From Clostridiales bacterium (GTDB lineage Bacteria > Bacillota > Clostridia > Lachnospirales > Lachnospiraceae): 6,512 bases of DNA. Where the stretch lies: the NCBI GenBank assembly GCA_015655565.1, contig JAATEU010000564.1, positions 1 to 6,512 on the forward strand, in the 5' to 3' direction. Below the pieces are notes generated by a model that saw only the letters and a list, made by a program, of their open reading frames with translations, was not told the origin of the DNA and ran no database searches. Below are positions 1 through 4,937 of the stretch, piece after piece. The position numbers and the translations under genes were made by a program. How positions within the stretch are numbered: the first letter of the stretch is position 1; every line of letters begins with the position of its first letter.

Positions 1-4
1 CAAG

Positions 5-316
5 TCAATAGCCTGCCAGACTGGTCATGACTAGCGTCAAAAACAGAATACTTAACCTTAGAATAATACTGTTAATTGTATAAAGTCCGAACTTTCCCAT
101 GGTCCATGCTTCAATGTAATTACTGAGGACAAATTTTTCAGGTATTAAACTGATGCCGCCCAGAAGTAATTCCTGATTTTCTTTAAATGAACCTAAAATA
201 ACATATAAAATGGGATACAGCGTTAACAGCATGACAAATATAAGAAATATCTGTATCAATATATTTTGCAGTTTTGTTGCCGCAGATTTTACTGCGCTGG
301 ATTTTTCCTGAGCCAT
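5..316 (-). pseudogene. MalG-type sugar ABC permease, N-terminal part, broken by in-frame TGA
   Basis: This is the N-terminal 103 residues of a carbohydrate ABC transporter inner-membrane permease of the MalG/YesQ class. Such a subunit pairs with the MalF-type permease encoded just upstream to form the sugar channel. Seen: a short charged N-terminus, a first membrane segment at about residues 19-41 ending in LYPILYVILGSFK, the periplasmic-loop style stretch NQELLLGGISLIPEKFVLSNY, and a second membrane segment at about 83-101 ending TSLAGY. Family members run on to about 270-300 residues, usually as SLAGYxxAK. Here the codon after GY is TGA (5-7), followed by CTT. A GGA codon there would give GYGL, which fits the family, so a single G-to-T nonsense change is the simplest explanation. 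The ATG at 316-314 has a GGAGGAA ribosome site at 322-328 and lies 21 bases after the previous stop. The EAA loop and the rest of the protein lie outside the window, so whether the frame continues cannot be checked. Confidence 0.75.
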
Positions 317-337
317 TTTTGTTCCTCCATATTAACC

Positions 338-1297
338 TTAATATAAATCATCTAATTTTTTACTTATTCTCAAGTAAATCACAGTTATAATACCAATAAT
401 CAATGCTGAAATTATACTTAGAACAGCCCCATAACCGATTTGTATACTGGTGTTCGTTGAATCATTGCCAAAACATAAAGTATAAATATAGGAAAACATA
501 ACCTGGGTTCTGTTATTCGGCCCTCCTCCGGTCAGCACCAGAATTGATTCATAATCTTTTAAAGCCGTTGTAATTGCTAACATTAAAATAACTTTCAGCA
601 TAGGTCCCAATAACGGTAAAGTAATTTTAAAAAATATACTTAACCGGTTAGCCCCATCAATTCTTGCACTTTCGTAAACATCTTCCGGTATGCTGCTTAA
701 CCCGGACAGGAACAGTATCATGTAATTTCCAAAACCACCCCACACGGCAACAACGATGATAGAGTTCATAGCTGTTTTAGAACTGCCAAGCCAGTCAACC
801 GGCCGGTCTATAATCCCCAGCGTGCTTAAAAGCCCATTCAGAACTCCATTATAAGATGCGAAAATAAAATAAAAAATCAAACTGTAAACCGCAGCACTGA
901 TAACAGTCGGCAAAAAATAAACTCCTCTATAAAAATTACTTCCCTTTAATTTCTGAGAAAGCAAAACTGCCACAACTAAAGCCAGGGGAAGTATAATAAT
1001 CAATTTCAAAACTGCATATTCAAATGTATGTAAAACACTATTCCAATAAATACTATCATTTAATACCCTTTTAAAATTATCGAATCCGGTAAAATATGCT
1101 ATAAAGCCGTTATAATCATAAAATACATATTTAAATAACCAAAGAAACGGATATATTGAAACCACACACAATAAAAATACGGAGGGCATCATCATAAAAA
1201 AAACGCTGAAAGAGCCGTTATTTTTAGCATTCATTAATTTTTCCCGATAATTCATTTTCTTCCGTAATGCAGTTCCTTCCTTTTTTGTTTCATTCAT
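338..1297 (-). CDS. MalF-type carbohydrate ABC transporter permease
   Basis: A complete 319-residue membrane permease of the MalF/UgpA/YesP class (BPD_transp_1 family). It is the first of the two channel subunits of a sugar importer in the cytoplasmic membrane. About six membrane segments are visible, near residues 31-55, 95-115, 127-148, 178-200, 227-247 and 288-308. The conserved cytoplasmic EAA loop, where the ATPase docks, is at about 205-230 and begins EDVYESARIDGANRLSIFFK, with the invariant G at 215. The downstream LTGGGP motif at 255-260 is typical of this class. The ATG at 1297-1295 is supported by GAGGTG at 1303-1308, five bases upstream. The next in-frame Met (residue 15) has no such support. 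The gene sits between the binding-protein gene and the second permease in the usual operon order. The exact sugar cannot be read from the permease. Length and motifs look normal, with no sign of damage. Confidence 0.95.
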   Translation of the reverse strand: MNETKKEGTALRKKMNYREKLMNAKNNGSFSVFFMMMPSVFLLCVVSIYPFLWLFKYVFYDYNGFIAYFTGFDNFKRVLNDSIYWNSVLHTFEYAVLKLIIILPLALVVAVLLSQKLKGSNFYRGVYFLPTVISAAVYSLIFYFIFASYNGVLNGLLSTLGIIDRPVDWLGSSKTAMNSIIVVAVWGGFGNYMILFLSGLSSIPEDVYESARIDGANRLSIFFKITLPLLGPMLKVILMLAITTALKDYESILVLTGGGPNNRTQVMFSYIYTLCFGNDSTNTSIQIGYGAVLSIISALIIGIITVIYLRISKKLDDLY

Positions 1298-1320
1298 CTA
1301 AGCACCTCGTTATATTTATT

Positions 1321-1349
1321 AAAAAAAGAGTTTGCAGAGCAAATTCTGC
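1321..1349 (-). terminator. Weak terminator/attenuator-like hairpin before the permease genes
   Basis: On the minus strand an imperfect hairpin (arms at about 1339-1347 and 1327-1335, loop at 1336-1338, one A-C mismatch) has the core TTTGC-TCT-GCAAA and runs straight into seven Ts (1327-1321). A competing pairing, GCAGA (1345-1349) with TCTGC (1334-1338), is also possible. Placed after the binding-protein gene and before the permeases, it could reduce read-through. This would fit the common need for more binding protein than permease. The stem is short, so efficiency is uncertain. Confidence 0.4.
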
Positions 1350-1500
1350 GCTGACCCTTGGTCGTTGCGACATAATACTTTACAATGACCTGATTGTAAG
1401 TAAACAACTTTCCTAAACGGTCAAAACGGATATTCCGGATCCGCTGCCGGCATGGCACTGAAACAAGTAAGTCAAACCCCGCCTAAAAGGCGGGGGACTT
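1328..1500 (+). mobile_element. Structured non-coding segment, possible IS200/IS605-type relic (omega-RNA/right-end-like)
   Basis: The 226-base gap between the binding-protein and permease genes is unusually long for this operon type and is rich in hairpins. Seen on the plus strand: a TTACAAT/ATTGTAA inverted repeat (1380-1386 and 1393-1399); a CCGG-rich block around 1430-1452; and a GC-rich hairpin with arms CCCCGCC (1477-1483) and GGCGGGG (1489-1495), extended by AAGTC (1469-1473) pairing with GACTT (1496-1500). A CCGG-rich block followed by a GC-rich tail hairpin recalls the right end and guide-RNA tail of IS200/IS605 elements that encode TnpB. That resemblance is from memory and unverified. 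No transposase or TnpB frame is present and no terminal target signature could be fixed, so the ends given are only the structured interval. Alternatives are an unrelated structured leader of the permease genes or a degenerate intergenic repeat. Confidence 0.35.
1469..1500. repeat. GC-rich hairpin just downstream of the binding-protein gene
   Basis: A 7-bp GC stem (CCCCGCC/GGCGGGG) with a TAAAA loop is extended by a 5-bp AAGTC/GACTT stem across a three-A bulge. It is the most GC-rich stretch in this AT-rich window. It begins 24 bases after the stop codon of the minus-strand binding-protein gene, where a 3'-end-stabilising hairpin would be expected. Neither strand has a proper T-run immediately after it, so it is not a convincing intrinsic terminator. 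It may be the subterminal hairpin of a former insertion element or a processing/stability element. Confidence 0.65.
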
Positions 1501-1523
1501 CCCTGATAGGTTAAATTAATGTT

Positions 1524-2945
1524 TTATTCTGTTAAATAAGTACAGGTTCCCTGGCTTGGATGAAGGGGATCAAAGTCTTCAATCACCAGACGTTTTACTT
1601 TGCCCATGGATATCGCTTTGTCTAAGGCTTCATTATAAATATCATTTAAAGTTGCTATGGTTTCATCAATGTCAGGTCCGTCTGACAGGCAGGCACTCCA
1701 TAATGCATCCTTATAACTTGGTCCTTCCGGTGTTACAGACGGAACAATCGGGTAAACATCTTCGTAATCTTTTAAAGAAAAGTCTGCTAACCTTCCGACT
1801 TTTGAAGCATCTATTTTACTTTCCATATAAGTAGAAATCGGTAAGGTATACCCGCCTTCCAAATAACCCTTTAAGAATTCTTCCGTTCCAAAATATTCAA
1901 GAACATCTATAGCTTTTTCAGTATTTTTTGACTGGCTTGACAATGCCCAGCCAAAATTCGGCGTTATTGACAATGCGCCCTTAACTTCACCTGTATAGGT
2001 CGGAAGATCGGCAACTGCCCATTCATCCTCCATAGGGAATTGCTCCGTTAAAACTCCCGCTTCCTGGGATGCATTTCCATGAATGCCTACATTTCCTTCG
2101 GCAAATTGTGCCCTGATAGGATCAATTTTCATGCTTGCTGTTCCCGGAAAAGTACTGCCGTCATCGAACATTTTTCTTACTGCTTCAATTAATGGCTTAT
2201 AGCCGTCAAAATTATATTCTCCTTTTGTATAATCATAGACAGTTACTCCGCTCATTTGAGCAACACCTTCCAGCCAGCGGCCGAATGGGGAACTTTGTCC
2301 GGGGAAAATGACCCCATAGGATTTTCCGTCACCTGCTTTCGTAATATCTGCAGCTGCGGTCACCAGCTCATCCAAGGTTTTTGGAACTTCGGCCCCTGCT
2401 TTTGATAACAAATCTACATTGTAAATCAGCCTTGCACCGCTTCTCATGCCGGTAGGCACCCAGTAAATCTCATCACCAATTGTATTAAGTCCTTCATATT
2501 GCACTCTGTCCACTTCATTAACGGTTTTAAAGGTATCCGAAAGATAACCGGTAATTGGTGAAATAATACCCGAATCCACAAAGGATTGCAAATCAATTTC
2601 ATCCGATGTTGAAATAGCAAATAAATCCGGTGATTGTCCTGAGGAAGAAGCAATCGTGAGCATATTAATATAATTATCCGTTTGAATTACATAGTCTATC
2701 TCAATGCCTAAATCATTGGTTTTGTTAAATTCCTCAATCATAGTTTCCATATAGCTCTGATCGTGGCGGTTATTAGACCAAACAGTAATAACGGTTTTTT
2801 CCAAAGATCCGGTATTACTGTCATTTGCTGTTTCCGTGCCGGTCTGACCTGCCTTTCCGCCGCTGCCCTGGGAACTGCAGCCCACAAGGGTTAATAATAA
2901 AGTTAATGATAATAATAAAGCAATGATCTTTTTATTCTTTTTCAT
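1524..2945 (-). CDS. Extracellular sugar-binding lipoprotein of an ABC importer
   Basis: A 473-residue family-1 type solute-binding protein (SBP_bac_1/SBP_bac_8 class). It captures a carbohydrate outside the membrane and delivers it to the two permeases encoded downstream. Seen: a lipoprotein signal peptide with a KKNKK start, a leucine-rich core at residues 7-20 and the lipobox LVGC, giving lipidation at Cys23. A Ser/Gly/Thr-rich tether follows to about residue 50. The first lobe begins at TVITVWSNN (51-59) and contains MLTIASSSGQSPDLFA (95-110), the usual start pattern for sugar-binding members. Further family-like stretches are GKSYGVIFPG (207-216), FAEGNVGIHGNAS (281-293) and AIDVLEYFGTEEFL (345-358). 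The last 25 or so residues after ALDKAISMGKV form a tail. The ATG at 2945-2943 has a strong AAGGAGGA site at 2951-2958. The gene is first in the operon, with its own candidate promoter and a repeat-bearing leader. The ligand cannot be deduced from sequence alone. Confidence 0.95.
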   Translation of the reverse strand: MKKNKKIIALLLSLTLLLTLVGCSSQGSGGKAGQTGTETANDSNTGSLEKTVITVWSNNRHDQSYMETMIEEFNKTNDLGIEIDYVIQTDNYINMLTIASSSGQSPDLFAISTSDEIDLQSFVDSGIISPITGYLSDTFKTVNEVDRVQYEGLNTIGDEIYWVPTGMRSGARLIYNVDLLSKAGAEVPKTLDELVTAAADITKAGDGKSYGVIFPGQSSPFGRWLEGVAQMSGVTVYDYTKGEYNFDGYKPLIEAVRKMFDDGSTFPGTASMKIDPIRAQFAEGNVGIHGNASQEAGVLTEQFPMEDEWAVADLPTYTGEVKGALSITPNFGWALSSQSKNTEKAIDVLEYFGTEEFLKGYLEGGYTLPISTYMESKIDASKVGRLADFSLKDYEDVYPIVPSVTPEGPSYKDALWSACLSDGPDIDETIATLNDIYNEALDKAISMGKVKRLVIEDFDPLHPSQGTCTYLTE

Positions 2946-2956
2946 AAATATCCTCC

Positions 2957-2991
2957 TTTATTTCATGAACACCTGTGTTCATGATCTTGTT
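2957..2991. repeat. 35-base palindromic repeat, copy 1 (next to the binding-protein ribosome site)
   Basis: Copy 1 of a 35-base direct repeat. Its core, 2963-2984, is a perfect 22-base palindrome with arms TCATGAACAC and GTGTTCATGA around a central CT (plus strand). The shared flanks are TTTATT on the left and TCTTGTT on the right. It ends only a few bases from the AAGGAGGA site of the binding-protein gene. If bound by a dimeric regulator or folded in RNA (9-bp stem, four-base loop), it could affect transcription or ribosome access. The regulator that would bind is not identifiable from the window. Confidence 0.9.
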
Positions 2992-3005
2992 TTGATTACA
3001 ATTTT

Positions 3006-3040
3006 TTTATTTCATGAACACAGGTGTTCATGATCTTGTT
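3006..3040. repeat. 35-base palindromic repeat, copy 2
   Basis: Copy 2, starting 49 bases from copy 1 and separated from it by 14 bases. It matches copy 1 at 33 of 35 positions. The only two differences are the central dinucleotide of the palindrome (3012-3033), which is AG here instead of CT. The two palindromes are therefore exact reverse complements of each other, while the flanks remain in direct orientation. The predicted transcription start of the binding-protein operon lies to the right (about 3082), which places both copies inside its untranslated leader. Confidence 0.9.
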
Positions 3041-3088
3041 GCTCCAATCGAAATGGCAGGCTTGCAATTCCTCATTCCGCCCGTTTTT

Positions 3089-3117
3089 ATTATATCAACA
3101 AAAAAAAAAATTAAATA
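3089..3117 (-). promoter_or_regulatory. Candidate extended -10 promoter for the importer operon
   Basis: On the minus strand TATAAT (3094-3089) is preceded by TGA, giving an extended -10 of the form TGnTATAAT. An 11-base T run (plus-strand As at 3100-3110) occupies the expected spacer, and no good -35 box is seen at 3111-3118. An extended -10 can work without one. Transcription would start near 3082, giving a leader of about 137 bases that contains both palindromic repeats before the ribosome site at 2951-2958. A weak core promoter of this kind is consistent with activator dependence, which is inference. Confidence 0.5.
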
Positions 3118-3180
3118 TACCATTTTCTATGATAAATGTGATGTTTTCTTTTATGTTGGCAGATTAAAATTCGGATACTA

Positions 3181-3208
3181 TTGACAGTGTCAGATAATTT
3201 GTTATACT
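3181..3208 (+). promoter_or_regulatory. Near-consensus sigma-A promoter for the two-component genes
   Basis: A perfect -35 TTGACA (3181-3186) and a -10 TATACT (3203-3208) are separated by 16 bases, predicting a start near 3215 and a leader of about 110 bases before the regulator ATG at 3325. A second -10-like TATAAT lies at 3220-3225 with a poor TTGTTA -35 at 3199-3204. Small palindromes overlap the promoter: TGACAGTGTCA (3182-3192) covers the -35, and TTATATC-TTA-GATATAA (3208-3224) covers the predicted start. They are possible operator sites but are short or AT-rich. Confidence 0.7.
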
Positions 3209-3324
3209 TATATCTTAGATATAATGGCATTTTGTGTAATATTTTTGTAACTATTCCGTCGCAACGGCTGAAAATTACATGTTTTTTTATTATTCAATAT
3301 AGCTTTCAGAAACAGGTGACTCTC

Positions 3325-3678
3325 ATGGATTATAATTTATCTCTATTGATTGTAGATGATGAACCGTCAATACGAAACGGTCTTGCTAATGCCATCCATT
3401 GGGAAAATATCAGAATTAATGTAATTGGTGTTGCCTCTGACGGTTTTGAGGCTGTTAATATGATTCATACTCTAAAACCCCACATAGTCATAACGGATAT
3501 CCGGATGCCGAATTGTGACGGTCTGGAATTAATCCGCATTGTCAGGGAGGAAAACATTCCTTGTAAATTTATTATTTTAAGCGGATATGATGATTTTAAA
3601 TATGCCCAGACAGCAATTAAATACCAGGTGTTTTCCTACTTATTAAAACCTATACAAATTAATGAACTGATAAAATAA
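3325..3678 (+). CDS. Response regulator receiver domain (N-terminal fragment of the split regulator)
   Basis: A 117-residue product comprising an almost complete CheY-like receiver. Key residues are present: the acidic pocket D11, D12 and E13 in LLIVDDEP, the phospho-acceptor D58 in TDIRMPNCDG, the switch Ser86 in ILSGYDDF, and the conserved Lys108 in LLKP. It ends within the last helix at the TAA codon. If translated alone it could still accept phosphate from the downstream kinase, but it has no DNA-binding part. It would then act at most as a phosphate sink or a partner of the separately made C-terminal part. Start evidence is the AGGTGA site at 3314-3319. Confidence 0.6.
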   Translation: MDYNLSLLIVDDEPSIRNGLANAIHWENIRINVIGVASDGFEAVNMIHTLKPHIVITDIRMPNCDGLELIRIVREENIPCKFIILSGYDDFKYAQTAIKYQVFSYLLKPIQINELIK

Positions 3679-3696
3679 GCAACAAATTTAAGAGAT

Positions 3697-4923
3697 TTGA
3701 CCTTGAAGGAAATACAAAAAAACCAGAACCTAATCAATGCCGAAAAACAGCTGCTGCTGCAGAATACTGCTTTAAGAGACAATTTTTGTATAAAGCTTTT
3801 GGAAAATGAATTTAAAAATGAAACAGAAATAGAAAAACAACTCCATTCTGTTAAGCTTTCCCTGAACAATAGTTTAATCCGGGTTTTAGTATCTAACAGC
3901 GGCAATTTAAACGGCAGCCTGCTGTTTCAGAAGTATGCCATTAAACTCATAGAAACCGCTTTCAGGGAATATCCTTGTGCCGTATTCGCCAAAGATTCGG
4001 CTATGATAGCTATGATATTAAATATCACGCCCAGTCTGGAGCCCGGTATTGATACGCTTCATATGCTATGCGGTAAAATCATCGCACAGCTAAAGGCAAA
4101 AAAACTCATGGGCATGAATATCGGTATCGGCGATGTGGCTGACAACCTGCTCCATGCACAGGCTTCTTTCCTTTGTGCACTGGAATCGTTATCCTATCAG
4201 CTCTATCAGACACAGCAAAAAATTTTTGATAGTTCCATTATTTCCCGTGTGCCTGCTCCTAACCTGTCACCGGATACTAAAATAAACCAGGAATTGGCCG
4301 ACGCTATTTACCGTTCTGATTTGCCGGAAATAGACCGCTTACTGTATCACTTTTTTCATTCCTTGTTTTACGTGGAAATACCATCTCCAAATTATATCAG
4401 GGGTATGTGTATTTTTTTAACGATAGATGTTCAAAATATGCTTTTGAGTTATTTTGATGAAATCAACCGGCTTTACATAGATGTGCCTTATGTAGAGATA
4501 AATAAACTGACCTCTTTCAGGAAAATACGGGAATGGATTACCAATAAATTTTATACTTATTCCGAATATATAAAACAAAACTGCCAGGATAAGAAAGATC
4601 CCATTATACAAAAAGCAAAAGCTTACATAAAAGATAATCTGTATAATAAAATCAAAGCTGAGAAGGTCGCGGCACATGTGGGCTTAAGCGAAAACTATTT
4701 TACTTTCTATTTTAAGAAAAAAACAAATGATAACTTTAAAAGTTATATACAGACATTAAAAATTGAAAAAGCAAAAGAACATTTAAAAACGTCAAACATT
4801 TTAATCTGTGAACTGTCTTCCATGTTGGGCTATGATGATTACAGATCGTTTAACAGGGCTTTTAAAAAAGAAACCGGCATTACTCCATCCGAATATCAGC
4901 AAAAATATCAGCCGGGAATATAG
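3697..4923 (+). CDS. AraC-family DNA-binding part of the split response regulator
   Basis: This is the continuation of the regulator frame after the TAA, about 408 residues if started at the TTG at 3697. A helical, probably coiled-coil stretch (KEIQKNQNLINAEKQLLLQN) leads into a middle region of a few hundred residues with no motif I can name, as is usual in YesN-like proteins. The C-terminal 105 or so residues are a clear AraC/XylS domain. The first helix-turn-helix contains IKAEKVAAHVGLSENYFTFY, and the second contains ICELSSMLGYDDYRSFNRAF, followed by KKETGITPSEYQ. Independent translation is doubtful: the TTG has only a weak AAGAGA at 3690-3695, placed too close, and no ATG occurs nearby. 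It stops with TAG at 4921-4923, 14 bases before the kinase gene. Confidence 0.5.
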   Translation: MTLKEIQKNQNLINAEKQLLLQNTALRDNFCIKLLENEFKNETEIEKQLHSVKLSLNNSLIRVLVSNSGNLNGSLLFQKYAIKLIETAFREYPCAVFAKDSAMIAMILNITPSLEPGIDTLHMLCGKIIAQLKAKKLMGMNIGIGDVADNLLHAQASFLCALESLSYQLYQTQQKIFDSSIISRVPAPNLSPDTKINQELADAIYRSDLPEIDRLLYHFFHSLFYVEIPSPNYIRGMCIFLTIDVQNMLLSYFDEINRLYIDVPYVEINKLTSFRKIREWITNKFYTYSEYIKQNCQDKKDPIIQKAKAYIKDNLYNKIKAEKVAAHVGLSENYFTFYFKKKTNDNFKSYIQTLKIEKAKEHLKTSNILICELSSMLGYDDYRSFNRAFKKETGITPSEYQQKYQPGI

Positions 4924-4937
4924 TTTTTGGAGGGCGG

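Larger units (their letters stand above)
3325..4923 (+). pseudogene. AraC-type (YesN-like) response regulator split by in-frame TAA
   Basis: Read as one frame, this is a 532-codon response regulator of the YesN class: an N-terminal CheY-like receiver, a long middle segment and a C-terminal AraC helix-turn-helix pair. That is the normal length and order for the family. Codon 118 (3676-3678) is TAA. It falls right after the receiver's KPIQINELIK end, and the same frame continues at once as ATNLRDLTLKEIQK into the linker helix. A single-base change of TAA (for example from GAA, CAA or AAA) would restore a normal protein. The ATG at 3325 is chosen because AGGTGA (3314-3319) sits five bases upstream and the receiver begins immediately. 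The open frame reaches back to 3181, but that part is promoter sequence. The gene is followed after 14 bases by its kinase. Nonsense mutation, sequence error or a genuine split gene are all possible. Confidence 0.75.

Noticed and set aside
1556..1834. Open frame of 92 codons on the plus strand opposite the binding-protein gene
   Set aside because: It lies wholly antisense to a clear lipoprotein gene, shows no recognisable domain and has no ribosome site.
2444..2653. Minus-strand open frame overlapping the binding-protein gene in another frame
   Set aside because: It is an out-of-frame shadow of the solute-binding protein, with no independent signal.
2957..3040. CRISPR array
   Set aside because: There are only two repeat copies with a 14-base gap, far shorter than a CRISPR spacer, and no cas genes are present.
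1362..3267. Shared GTCGCAACG word between the operon gap (minus strand, near 1362-1370) and the regulator leader (near 3258-3266)
   Set aside because: A nine-base match is expected by chance in a window this long, and the surrounding bases do not match.
3181..3324. In-frame upstream extension of the response regulator to a start at 3181
   Set aside because: Those bases hold the TTGACA/TATACT promoter, the encoded residues do not resemble a receiver, and the ATG at 3325 has a good AGGTGA site and starts right at the receiver domain.
5..3678. Alternative genetic code with TGA or TAA read as an amino acid
   Set aside because: Two different stop codons would both need reassignment. The kinase, binding protein and first permease have no in-frame stops, and complete genes here end normally in TAA or TAG.
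3636..3905. Minus-strand open frame opposite the regulator
   Set aside because: It is antisense to the regulator coding frame, has low-complexity Phe/Ser-rich content, and no start signal is seen.
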